NCBI GenBank assembly: GCA_964435795.1
Contig: CAYTAT010000013.1
Span: 1-64,000, forward strand
Reading direction: 5' to 3'
Source of the DNA: JAZXM01 sp964435795
GTDB taxonomy: Bacteria; Myxococcota_A; UBA9160; UBA4427
DNA length: 64,000 nt
Of this stretch, positions 52,235 through 60,659 are shown one piece after another; the first letter of the stretch is position 1; each line of letters opens with the position of its first letter. A program made the position numbers and the translations under genes. The notes under the pieces are model-generated. The model worked only from the letters and a program-made list of their open reading frames with translations. It was not told the DNA's origin and made no database searches.

Positions 52235-53611
52235 ATGGCGAGCGTGCTGGTTGTCGACGATGAACCCGCAGTGCGGGAATCCGTGCGGATGCTCCTCAAG
52301 CGGGAGTACCGGGTCGAGACCGCCGAGAGCGTCGATTCGGCGCTCGAGGCCGTGCGGGCCTCCATCCCCAATCTGATTCTGCTCGATGTCGTCATGCCCG
52401 GTCGCAGTGGGCTCGAGTTGCTACCCGAATTGCGCGAGCTCGGCCTCAACGTGCCCGTCATGGTCTTGACGGCGACGAATACCGTGGCGGTCGCGGTCGA
52501 AGCCATGAAGCTGGGGGCCGCGGATTTCGTCACGAAGCCCTTCGAACTCGACGCCCTGCGCTTGAAGGTGGAACAACTCGTCGAACGCGGACAACTCGAA
52601 CACGAGGTGGAGCGGCTGCGCGACGAGGTGAGGCAGCGCCACCAACTCGATGCCATGGTGGGTAGAAGCGAAGCCATCCAGGAGGTCTTCCGTACCATCG
52701 AACGCCTCGCCAAGGCTTCCGCGACAGTGCTCATCAGCGGCGAGAGCGGTACGGGCAAGGAATTGGCGGCCCGGGCGATCCACGAACTCTCCCCGCGCAG
52801 TGCCGGGCCGATGGTGGCTCTCAACTGTGGGGCCATTCCCAGAGACCTGATCGAAAGCGAACTCTTCGGACATGAAAAAGGCGCCTTCACGGGCGCCACC
52901 GAAAAGCGCATCGGCCGCTTCGAGGCGGCATCCGGCGGAACCCTGCTGCTGGATGAAATCGCCGAACTCGAGACCAGCGTTCAGGTCAAGTTGTTGCGCG
53001 CCCTACAGGAAAGGGTCGTCGAGCGCGTGGGCGGGGGGGGGCCGATTCCCATCGACGTGCGCGTGCTGGCGGCCACCAACCGAGATCTCGACGAGGAGGT
53101 GGCGGAGGGCCGATTCCGCTCGGATCTCTACTACCGGATCAACGTGATTCCCCTACATCTGCCGCCCCTCCGGGAACGACGGGAAGATGTGCCCCTGCTG
53201 GCGGAGACCTTCCTGACCCGCGCCGCCGAAAGGGCCGGCCCCGGAGCGAAGCCCCTGCGCCTCTCCCCGGAGGCCCAAACCAGCCTGGTCGAATACGCGT
53301 GGCCGGGCAATGTTCGCGAACTCGAAAATGCGATCGAACACGGCCTGGCGATGGCGGAGGGAGAGGAGATCCAGGTCGCCCAATTGCCCCTTCCGATTCG
53401 CCAGTCGGGGAATGCCGAGGCCCTGCGCGAGGACTGGCGCCAGGGGCGCATCGACTTCGAAGAGGTCGTGAGCCGTTTCGAGCGAGAAATCATCCGGGAA
53501 TCCCTCGAGCGACAGCATTGGAATCAGACTCAAGCCGCCGCCAACCTCGGCCTCACCCGGCGGAGCCTGAAGCTGAAAATGGATCGCTTCGGGCTGAAAT
53601 CCTCGAAATGA
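52235..53611 (+). CDS. NtrC-family sigma-54-dependent response regulator
   Basis: This protein of about 458 residues has a receiver (VLVVDDEPAVRES; phospho-acceptor Asp in ILLDVVMPGRSG; Lys in VTKPFELD). The AAA+ domain has Walker A GESGTGKELAARA, the sigma-54 contact loop GAFTGA and Walker B GGTLLLDEIAEL. A Fis-type helix-turn-helix closes the protein (WNQTQAAANLGLTRRSLKLKM). It should activate sigma-54 promoters when phosphorylated. Codons within VGGGGPIP consist of nine G in a row (53033-53041). It follows the degenerate AAA+/HisKA gene; its targets are not evident. ATG 52235 is used rather than GTG 52226. Confidence 0.93.
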   Translation: MASVLVVDDEPAVRESVRMLLKREYRVETAESVDSALEAVRASIPNLILLDVVMPGRSGLELLPELRELGLNVPVMVLTATNTVAVAVEAMKLGAADFVTKPFELDALRLKVEQLVERGQLEHEVERLRDEVRQRHQLDAMVGRSEAIQEVFRTIERLAKASATVLISGESGTGKELAARAIHELSPRSAGPMVALNCGAIPRDLIESELFGHEKGAFTGATEKRIGRFEAASGGTLLLDEIAELETSVQVKLLRALQERVVERVGGGGPIPIDVRVLAATNRDLDEEVAEGRFRSDLYYRINVIPLHLPPLRERREDVPLLAETFLTRAAERAGPGAKPLRLSPEAQTSLVEYAWPGNVRELENAIEHGLAMAEGEEIQVAQLPLPIRQSGNAEALREDWRQGRIDFEEVVSRFEREIIRESLERQHWNQTQAAANLGLTRRSLKLKMDRFGLKSSK

Positions 53612-53751
53612 CGCTCTGGGACCCCTTCCGGGGATGACGGGCGGAGCCGGGCCAACGGCTGGGCGAAGGGGGCTTTCGAGAGGGGCGAGGAGCGAGAGGC
53701 GATGAACGGGAAACACACGCCCTCGCCGCGTGGGCCTGCTAATTTCTCTCC

Positions 53752-54078
53752 ATGTTCGGCATCGGCATGCAGGAACTCGCCATCATCCTTATCGTCGCCT
53801 TGGTCGTCTTCGGACCCAAGCGGCTTCCGGAATTCGCGCGCACCATGGGCAAGGGGCTGGCGGAATTTCGACGGGCCTCCAACGAGTTGAAGCACTCCTT
53901 CAGCCTCGAAGCCGATCCACCGCCCCAGACGCGGAGCGAGGAAAAACGCGAGGCCCCCGCGGAGCCCCCGAAGCCCCCCCAGGCTATCGACTCGGTGCTG
54001 CCGGAGAACGAGCCCGCGACTCAGGACGTAACCGGGAGCGATCGGACGAAAACCCCGGCGGCAACCCCGGGCGAGTAG
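53752..54078 (+). CDS. tatB: Twin-arginine translocase subunit, TatB-like (TatA/B family)
   Basis: This 108-residue protein has MFGIGMQELAIILIVALVVF, then GPKRLPEFARTMGKGLAEF and a Pro/Glu-rich tail. One membrane helix is followed by an amphipathic helix, as in the family. Glu at position 8 and GPKRLP favour TatB over TatA, but in many delta-type genomes a single TatA/B protein does both jobs. No second member is present in the window. tatC follows after a single base. Confidence 0.88.
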   Translation: MFGIGMQELAIILIVALVVFGPKRLPEFARTMGKGLAEFRRASNELKHSFSLEADPPPQTRSEEKREAPAEPPKPPQAIDSVLPENEPATQDVTGSDRTKTPAATPGE

Positions 54079-54079
54079 G

Positions 54080-54853
54080 ATGGGGATCGACGAACCGGCT
54101 CCGATCACCGAGCACCTGGCCGAACTTCGCCAGCGAATCGTCTGGATTCTGGTCAGCCTGCTGCTTTTCTCGGGCCTCGCCTTCGGCCAGGCCGAGCACG
54201 TCTTCATCTTCCTCCTCGATCCCGTCGTGGAGGCCATGCAGGGCACCGATTCAAAGCTTCAGGCCATCTCCCCCACCGAGACATTCTTCACCTATTTGAA
54301 ATGCTCGCTGCTCGTCGGCTTCATGGCCTCGCTGCCCGTCACCTTCTGGCAACTCTGGACCTTCATCGCTCCCGGCCTCTACCAGGAGGAAAAGCGAGCC
54401 GTCATTCCCTTCGTGCTGATCTCCACCCTGCTCTTCGCCGGTGGGGCCATCTTCGGTTACACCCAGGTATTCCCCCTGGTCTTCGATTTCCTGAGCGGCT
54501 TCGACAAGAGTGACCTGATCGAACAGAACTGGACCATGGCACTGGCCTTCTCGACAACCGCCCGTCTCTTCCTGGCCTTCGGGGTCGCCTTCGAATTGCC
54601 CGTATTGATCTTCTTTCTCTCGATCAGCGGCATCGTGACCACCCGACAACTCTGGTCCGGAACCCCTTACGCGGTGCTGGCGATCTTCGTAACCGCCGCG
54701 ATCCTGACACCCCCGGATTTCGTCAGCCAGATTCTGCTCGCGATCCCCATGCTCGCCCTCTACGTCCTCGGAGTCGGCGTGGCCTGGCTCTTCGAGCCCG
54801 GCAGAAGGCGCGGGAAGGATCAATCCGAGGCTTCGGACGACCACTCCGAATAG
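54080..54853 (+). CDS. tatC: Sec-independent translocase subunit TatC
   Basis: This 257-residue polytopic membrane protein has six predicted helices. ITEHLAELRQRI is at the N-terminus, LQAISPTETFFTYLKCSL is the signal-peptide-binding region, and FIAPGLYQEEKRAVIPF and FGVAFELPVLIFFL are family motifs. It recognises twin-arginine signal peptides on folded exported proteins. It forms an operon with the TatB-like gene and overlaps the convergent CYTH gene by 34 bp at its 3' end. Confidence 0.96.
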   Translation: MGIDEPAPITEHLAELRQRIVWILVSLLLFSGLAFGQAEHVFIFLLDPVVEAMQGTDSKLQAISPTETFFTYLKCSLLVGFMASLPVTFWQLWTFIAPGLYQEEKRAVIPFVLISTLLFAGGAIFGYTQVFPLVFDFLSGFDKSDLIEQNWTMALAFSTTARLFLAFGVAFELPVLIFFLSISGIVTTRQLWSGTPYAVLAIFVTAAILTPPDFVSQILLAIPMLALYVLGVGVAWLFEPGRRRGKDQSEASDDHSE

Positions 54854-55335
54854 GGGTGGCGCGCCAACTCGCGATTGCGATAGCGCGGGTCGTGGCTGAC
54901 TTCCCGGCCGAGCCAGGCTGGACGCGCAAAAGCCTGGCCCTCGTGCTCGAGTTCGATTTCGGCCACCACGAGGCCGACATTGGCTCCCGAGAAGACGTCG
55001 ACTTCAAAGCGATCCGCCGCTTCGAAAACGAGATAGCGGGTCTTCTCGACGAGCGGCCCCGGGCAGAGCGCGAGCAGACCCTCGGCTTCGGGGAGCGGAA
55101 TCCCGTACTCGAATTCCCGACGTGAGATACCCCGAGTAGGCCCCTTGACGGTCAGATAGGCGGCGTCCGGGGTCAGCCGCACCCGCACGGTGTTGGGGCC
55201 TTCCGCGATGAGATAGCCCTGGCGAATCCCGACGCTGGAATCCGCCTGGAGCCAGGGTTCGCCCCGAACCAGGAATTTGCGCTCGATTTCCAGCCGCTGC
55301 TCCCAGATCCCCGGGGACCGACCGATGCGCCCCAA
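54820..55335 (-). CDS. CYTH-domain protein (triphosphate tunnel metalloenzyme)
   Basis: This protein of up to 171 residues has the signature LEIERKFLV near residue 15, then alternating charged strands (GYLIAEGPNTVRVRL, YLTVKGPTRG, KTRYLVF, VAEIELE) that form the acidic/basic tunnel of CYTH proteins. Relatives hydrolyse inorganic triphosphate or act as adenylate cyclases; which applies is unknown. The start is unclear: TTG 55335 is the outermost choice and the signature would fit a shorter form. Confidence 0.85.
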   Translation of the reverse strand: MGRIGRSPGIWEQRLEIERKFLVRGEPWLQADSSVGIRQGYLIAEGPNTVRVRLTPDAAYLTVKGPTRGISRREFEYGIPLPEAEGLLALCPGPLVEKTRYLVFEAADRFEVDVFSGANVGLVVAEIELEHEGQAFARPAWLGREVSHDPRYRNRELARHPYSEWSSEASD

Positions 55336-55338
55336 GGC

Positions 55339-55368
55339 GATTCGGGGCTATAGGATTCGGGGCTATAG
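55339..55368. repeat. 15-bp direct repeat at the malic enzyme stop codon
   Basis: Two perfect tandem copies of GATTCGGGGCTATAG (55339-55353 and 55354-55368). The second copy contains the malic enzyme TAG stop on the minus strand, so duplication happened across the end of the gene without altering its coding part. Confidence 0.9.
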
Positions 55369-56649
55369 GTTGGCGATATCGCCCACCATGTGGATGAGGC
55401 GCCTCTCGTATTCGCGCAGATCCAGCGGATGCCGGGCCACCCCGGAATCGATCGCCGCCTGTGCGACCGCGGGGGCCACGTAGAGCAGGACGCGGGGATC
55501 GAAGGGCTTGGGGATGATCGAATCCCGCCCGAAGCCAAAAGCCTCGCCCGGGTAGGCGCGCTGAACGACTTCGGGCACGGCCTCACCCCTGCGAGCCAAC
55601 TCCGCGAGGGCGAATACCGCGGCCTTCTTCATCTCCTCGTTGATCGCACTGGCGCGAACGTCGAGGGCGCCCCGGAAGATGAAAGGAAAACCGAGCACGT
55701 TGTTGACCTGATTGGGATAATCCGAGCGCCCCGTCGCCATGATGGCATCGCTGCGCACCTCGTAGACGTCGGGTGGGGAGATCTCCGGATCCGGGTTGGC
55801 CATCGCGAAGATGATCGGATCGGGGGCCATCGACTCCACCATCTCCTTGGTGACCAGGCCGGCCATCGACAAGCCGACGAAGACATCGGCTCCGTCGATC
55901 GCATCGGCCAGGCTACGCATGGGGGTATCGACGGCGAACTCTTCCTTGTAGGGGTTCAGGCCTTCGGAGCGACCCTTGTAGATCACGCCTCGGCTATCGG
56001 TCATCACGATATTGGCGGCGCCGACCCCGAGGTCCTTGTAGAGCTTCATACAGGCGATCGATGCCGCTCCCGCTCCCGAAACGACGACGCGTACCGACTC
56101 GATCTTCTTGCCCGTGATCTCCAGGGCATTCAGCAACGCGGCCGCGGAGATGATCGCCGTGCCGTGCTGGTCGTCGTGGAAGACGGGGATGTCCAGGGTC
56201 TCCTTCAGCGTTTCCTCGATCAAGAAGCACTCGGGCGCCCGAATATCCTCGAGATTGATCCCGCCGAAGGTCGGGGCGATCAACTGGCAGGTTCGGATTA
56301 CGTCCTGGGGATCGGCGCTATCGATCTCGATGTCGAAGACGTCTATATCGGCGAAGCGCTTGAAGAGAACCCCCTTGCCCTCCATCACGGGTTTGCCCGC
56401 CAGCGCCCCGATATTCCCGAGTCCCAGTACCGCCGTCCCATTGCTGATGACGGCGACCAGGTTGCTCTTCGCCGTGTAGCGGTAGACCTCTTCGGGATTC
56501 CTATCGATCTCCAGGCAGGGAGCCGCTACTCCGGGCGAGTAGGCGAGGGACAGGTCTTCGGCGGTGACCGTTGGCTTGCTGGGAGTGACCTTGATCTTCC
56601 CCGGCCTTCCCTCGCTGTGGTAGGCGAGAGCCTTTTCCTTCAAACTCAC
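55363..56649 (-). CDS. Malic enzyme (NAD(P)-dependent)
   Basis: This protein of about 428 residues oxidatively decarboxylates malate to pyruvate. Motifs include LAYSPGVAAPCLEI, VFHDDQHGTAIISAAALLNAL, the dinucleotide-binding VVVSGAGAASIACM and FAMANPDPEISP. It corresponds to the N-terminal half of MaeB; the phosphotransacetylase-like C-terminal domain is absent, a common stand-alone form. GTG 56649, with AAGGA about eight bases ahead, is preferred to GTG 56688. The CYTH gene lies immediately downstream. Confidence 0.93.
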   Translation of the reverse strand: MSLKEKALAYHSEGRPGKIKVTPSKPTVTAEDLSLAYSPGVAAPCLEIDRNPEEVYRYTAKSNLVAVISNGTAVLGLGNIGALAGKPVMEGKGVLFKRFADIDVFDIEIDSADPQDVIRTCQLIAPTFGGINLEDIRAPECFLIEETLKETLDIPVFHDDQHGTAIISAAALLNALEITGKKIESVRVVVSGAGAASIACMKLYKDLGVGAANIVMTDSRGVIYKGRSEGLNPYKEEFAVDTPMRSLADAIDGADVFVGLSMAGLVTKEMVESMAPDPIIFAMANPDPEISPPDVYEVRSDAIMATGRSDYPNQVNNVLGFPFIFRGALDVRASAINEEMKKAAVFALAELARRGEAVPEVVQRAYPGEAFGFGRDSIIPKPFDPRVLLYVAPAVAQAAIDSGVARHPLDLREYERRLIHMVGDIANL

Positions 56650-56798
56650 TGGGAGATCCTTAGGTGCTCGACGGTGAGGTGACCCCACCCGGCCAGTTGC
56701 AAAGCGACTCAGGGCATTCGCTCGAATTCATTTGGACTGACTGTACCAAATCCCCGATCGTCTTGTTCGAGGGCCCGGGGGCATTCCCTGTTTCGACT

Positions 56799-57938
56799 TC
56801 AACCCCCGAGCAGCTCCCTGGCGATGACCATTCTCTGGATCTGATTGGTTCCCTCGTAGATCTGCATCAGCTTGGCGTCACGCATCAGCTTCTCAACGGG
56901 ATATTCCTTCGTATATCCATTGCCCCCGAAAATCTGGACGGCGTCCACCGTGGCCTTCATGGCGGCATCGGTCGTGAAGCATTTGGCCATCGCGGACTGC
57001 CTAGAGGCGCGCATGCCACGATCGACCAGCCAGGCGGATTGATGGGTCAGGAGCCGGCCGGCCTCGATATCCTTCGCGATATCGGCCAGCATGAATTGGA
57101 CGGCCTGGAATTCCGCAATCGCAGACCCGAAGGCCTCGCGCTCTCGCGAGTAGGCGAGGCACTCATCGAGCGCGCGGCGGGCAATCCCCACCGCCAGGGC
57201 TCCGATCATGGGTCGAGTCCGGTCCAGGGTCGCCATGGCGATCCGAAATCCCTGCCCCTCCTCGCCCAGGCGCTGGCTCAGGGGAACCCGAACACCATCG
57301 AAATGCACGACCCGCGTATCGCTGGCGCGCTGACCCAGCTTATCCTCTTTCTTCCCGGGCTCCAGACCCGGAGCATCCCGGGGAACCACGAAGGCGCAGA
57401 GGCCCTCGTGACGACTGGATCGGTCGAGGGTGGCAAAAACAGTGTAGAAATCCGCCTCACCCCCATTGGTGATCCAGGACTTGGTGCCCTCCAGCACGTA
57501 GCCATCCCCATCCTTCTTGGCATGCAATTGCAGACCCGCGACGTCCGAGCCGGCGCCGGGCTCGGAGAGGCAGAAGGCGATCAGCTTGAATTCCTCGGCC
57601 AGGAGTCCGAGCCAGAACTTCTTCTGTTCGTCGCTGCCCCCCACGAGGATCGGCGAGAGGCCCAGATCATTGCACATGATGGAGGTGGTAATGCCCGCAC
57701 AGCCCCGGGCCATTTCCTCCACCACGATGCAGGAAGCCAGCACGGAAAGACCCAGACCTCCGTATTGCGCTGGGATGTTCGTGCTGACGAGACCCAACTC
57801 CCAGGCCTTCTCGATGACGAATCTCGGGAATTCTCCGCTGCGATCGTATTCCGCCGCGATCGGCATCAGTTCCTCTTCCGAAAAACGTCTCGCCGTATCC
57901 TGCAGGGCAACCAATTCGTCGTCCAGGCCAAATTCCAT
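56799..57938 (-). CDS. Acyl-CoA dehydrogenase
   Basis: This 379-residue flavoenzyme introduces the alpha-beta double bond in acyl-CoA. The family signatures are AFCLSEPGAGSDVAGL, KSWITNGGEADFYTVF and AVQIFGGNGYTKEYPVEKLM. The catalytic Glu is in MQIYEGTNQIQRM. This is the medium/short-chain or branched-chain type of about 380 residues; the exact substrate is unknown. An IclR-type regulator gene lies upstream on the same strand, separated by a repeat-containing gap of about 250 bp. Confidence 0.94.
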   Translation of the reverse strand: MEFGLDDELVALQDTARRFSEEELMPIAAEYDRSGEFPRFVIEKAWELGLVSTNIPAQYGGLGLSVLASCIVVEEMARGCAGITTSIMCNDLGLSPILVGGSDEQKKFWLGLLAEEFKLIAFCLSEPGAGSDVAGLQLHAKKDGDGYVLEGTKSWITNGGEADFYTVFATLDRSSRHEGLCAFVVPRDAPGLEPGKKEDKLGQRASDTRVVHFDGVRVPLSQRLGEEGQGFRIAMATLDRTRPMIGALAVGIARRALDECLAYSREREAFGSAIAEFQAVQFMLADIAKDIEAGRLLTHQSAWLVDRGMRASRQSAMAKCFTTDAAMKATVDAVQIFGGNGYTKEYPVEKLMRDAKLMQIYEGTNQIQRMVIARELLGG

Positions 57939-58084
57939 CTCAAGACTCCGCTATCCCATGCTGAACCCTGGGGATGGGGTGGCTTCGCAGCTTAGTCGAG
58001 CCAGGGGCGGTCCGCAGGCGAGGTGGGGCCGATTCCTCGGGCGGCCGATCGCGGCCGGTTCGGGCTCGGAATTCCCGCCGGCCC

Positions 58085-58176
58085 TGGCAGCCCCTGGCAG
58101 CATTGGCAGGCCCGGGCAGCATTGTCAGGCCCGGGCAGCATTGGCAGGCCCGGGCAGCATTGTCAGGCCCGGGGGA
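58085..58176. repeat. 19-bp tandem repeat array between acyl-CoA dehydrogenase and IclR genes
   Basis: Four copies of CATTGKCAGGCCCGGGCAG run head to tail at 58101-58119, 58120-58138, 58139-58157 and 58158-58176. The sixth base alternates G, T, G, T, so the array is also two copies of a 38-bp unit. Degenerate half-copies (CCCTGGCAG) precede it from about 58085. Each unit contains the palindrome GGCCCGGGC-like core. Confidence 0.9.
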
Positions 58177-58191
58177 GCGGAGGCCCCCCCC

Positions 58192-58986
58192 CTATTCGGG
58201 TGAATATCCGAGCTCCAGGGAGAGCTGCTCGGCGGAGGAGGAAATTCGCCTCCCGATTTCGGAGCGCAGCAATTCTTCGGAGAGTCTCGAAACGGGTCCA
58301 GAGATCGAGATCGCGGCCACCAGCGACCCCGATCGATCGTAGACCGGAGCCGCCCCGCAGGACATTCCCGACTCGCATTCCTCGAGATCCAGCGCAAAGC
58401 GCTGGTCCGCGACTCGTCGCAACTCGTCGAAAAGCTTGTCCATCTCGACGATGGTCCGATCGGTACGGGAAATAAAACGCGAGCCGGAAGCCACGCTCTT
58501 CGCGAAGCCATCGGCTACGAAGTCGCTCGCACAACCCACGAGCACCTTCCCGAGGGCGGTACAGTGAACCGGCAGCCTTTCCCCGACTCTCAGGGCGGTC
58601 AGCAACATCTGATCGGGCTGGACGCCATCGAGGTGAACGACCTCATGGTCCCGGAGCACCGCGAGATGGGCCGTCTCTCCCACCTTCAGGACCAATTCCC
58701 GCAGCACCGGGCGGGCCCTCTGAAGGAGTGACTGGCTGCCGATGTAGACCTGACCGAGTTCCAGACAACGCGTCCCCAACCGATAACGATCGTTGTCGGT
58801 ACTCTGTTCGATATATCCGTGCTCCTCCAGCGTGGCGAGGAGCCTGAAGGCGTTGTTCTTATGCAGTTGAAGTCCGCGCGCCAGTTCGCTTACCCCGAGT
58901 TCATCCTCTCCACGGAATGACTCGAGCATTCTCAAAGCGTTGCTGACGGTCTGAATCGAGTAGTCGCTCTTGGGTTTAGCGCTCAT
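58192..58986 (-). CDS. IclR-family transcriptional regulator
   Basis: This 264-residue protein has an N-terminal winged helix-turn-helix (SNALRMLESF, LGVSELARGLQLHKNNAFRL) and the IclR effector-binding domain (LPVHCTALGKVLVGC, CGAAPVYDRSGSLVAAISISG). IclR proteins usually respond to a small carboxylic acid and act near their own gene. The adjacent acyl-CoA dehydrogenase is a possible target, which is inference. ATG 58986 has GAGAAGG upstream. Confidence 0.92.
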   Translation of the reverse strand: MSAKPKSDYSIQTVSNALRMLESFRGEDELGVSELARGLQLHKNNAFRLLATLEEHGYIEQSTDNDRYRLGTRCLELGQVYIGSQSLLQRARPVLRELVLKVGETAHLAVLRDHEVVHLDGVQPDQMLLTALRVGERLPVHCTALGKVLVGCASDFVADGFAKSVASGSRFISRTDRTIVEMDKLFDELRRVADQRFALDLEECESGMSCGAAPVYDRSGSLVAAISISGPVSRLSEELLRSEIGRRISSSAEQLSLELGYSPE

Positions 58987-59938
58987 GGCCGCCTTCTCAT
59001 CCGTAATTCTACTCGGTCATCTTCATGGGTCGTCCCCAACATTGCTTCCAAGCCTCTCGCCTGTTCCAGCTTCGCACCCGATCTATCTCAGCTCGCTTCT
59101 CCTATCCCGCCCCACCGTGTTCATGCGCGCAACTTCGAATGACTGCCGCCGATACTCATGCCACGCCCGATCCCCAGGAGTCGCGCCCGGCTCCCGACGG
59201 GCCAACGCCATGCGAAGCGCAGCGCGAGATCCAACTCGGGCCGCACTCGATCGGGATTGGGAAATCCCCCCAGAAGCCCCATGCGATGCGATCCGCATTT
59301 CTCCCCAACTCTGGAAAGGAGCGGGTCCCCCCTGGAGGAATCCGGCCGAGGGGACTGGTAGCCATCGCGAATTTTCGAGTGTGTATTGCAAGACCGCACC
59401 GAGTGCGGGCCGCGGGTCATCTCGTTGATCCGCTTAGCCCAGGGGAGGATCTAACTCTTACCCCAACCGATGGAAACGTGTCAATCTCCCCGGCGCCCAC
59501 GAAGTCCAAGATCTTCCGCATGACCATAGTTGTGTGTAGCTACTTCCTATCGCAGCCTCGCGTCGCCATTGCGAATTTTTTTGGCCACCGCGATTCCAGT
59601 TTTTTTCTGTGGACGAAAATAAAATTGGGCACTATTCGGATCTTTCGAGGCTTCGTCACGGCACCGCAACCACGAGCCTGCGGCCGCGGGATGAGTCGCT
59701 CGACTCGATACTCGGCCGCGCTCCAACCCCCTGCAAATCTCACGGCAGCTTGCACCTCCCCGGGCCCATCGGAAGGGGTCCCTGGGGGTTCAAGAGCCGG
59801 ATGTCGGCCCCCCCGGAATCCACGCCGCTCACGGGCTCGGCTCGTACTGCTCCGCGACCGGAACGAAGACTTCGCTGCCAGAACCTCGCCCGAGAGAGGA
59901 AAAGTTTTCGCCTGGGAGCTTGGCGGCGGGCCCCGCTG
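58987..59938. other. 952-bp region without a recognised gene
   Basis: Frames on both strands, the longest 329 codons on the plus strand from 59025, show no family resemblance and lack ribosome-binding sites. The centre is AT-rich for this genome: T7 runs follow TCGC-CATT-GCGA (about 59565-59583) and lie near 59600. Perfect hairpins CCGCAC-CGA-GTGCGG (59394-59408) and GAGTCG-CT-CGACTC (59693-59706) are present. TAGAAT near 59009 could be a -10 box for the IclR gene, but no good -35 accompanies it. It may be decayed sequence. Confidence 0.4.
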
Positions 59939-60547
59939 CTACTTCAGTTCTTCGGCGCTGAGAAAACCGTCCCCCCAAACTCCGGGGGCGAGTGCCTCCG
60001 CTCGTTTGAGATAAAGCACCCCATCGGATTCGAGACCGGTTGCCCGCAAGCCGCCGCCCCGCAAACCGATGAGGTGAATTCCCAATGCGGGACTGTGCAA
60101 GCCCTCGGACTCGAAAAGAGCGGCGGCCTGGTCGACCAGAAAGATCGCCTGGGTAGAATCGCCGGCATCCAGATGATAACGGGCCAGGGCGAGAAACGCG
60201 TAGGGGTTGGTGGGATCGACCTGGACTGCACGCTCGTAACTTCCCTGGGCGCGCCGGGGTTCCCCCGCAATATCGGCATCGAGTCCCTGGATGACGAGTT
60301 CGAAGGAGGCCAGGCGAGTCGCATCCCCCTGGCGCGAGACTTGGGAGAGTCGTAGGGGCTCCACACCCTGAGCCGGGACGGGGGCCGTCGGGGGGGTCGC
60401 ACAAGCCAGAAGCATCAGGCTTGTCAGCATCGCGATCCCGGGCAGCACCGACCACCACCCGCCCGGGCTCCCCGATGAGGAGAGCCGAATCGCATGCGCG
60501 TCCAGGTGTATGAACCCGCTGGCGACCAAACTTCTGGGACCGAACAT
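59939..60547 (-). CDS. Putative TPR lipoprotein
   Basis: This protein of up to 202 residues has a hydrophobic segment ending in a lipobox (AMLTSLMLLAC) at about residues 39-49. TPR-like helices follow (GSYERAVQVDPTNPYAFLAL, ARYHLDAGDSTQAIFLVDQA). The 38 residues before the hydrophobic stretch are too long for a usual n-region, so the real start may lie further in. It is next to a PBP1B gene on the same strand and might be a peptidoglycan-synthesis accessory lipoprotein, as LpoB is for PBP1B; that link rests on position only. Confidence 0.7.
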   Translation of the reverse strand: MFGPRSLVASGFIHLDAHAIRLSSSGSPGGWWSVLPGIAMLTSLMLLACATPPTAPVPAQGVEPLRLSQVSRQGDATRLASFELVIQGLDADIAGEPRRAQGSYERAVQVDPTNPYAFLALARYHLDAGDSTQAIFLVDQAAALFESEGLHSPALGIHLIGLRGGGLRATGLESDGVLYLKRAEALAPGVWGDGFLSAEELK

Positions 60548-60659
60548 CTCTTGCCCTCTCAGCGGGTTGAGCTCGGGGATTCTGCGGGCGGCAACTGAAA
60601 ACCGAAGGTACCGGAATCAGGCCCTTCCATCCCGTAATCCCGTGAATCCCACATCCCCA

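Noticed and set aside
58101..58176. Possible CRISPR or REP element
   Set aside because: Units abut without spacers and there is no associated transposase; it is a plain tandem repeat.
59025..60014. 329-codon plus-strand frame
   Set aside because: No ribosome-binding site, irregular composition, no recognisable domain, and it overlaps the lipoprotein gene on the other strand.
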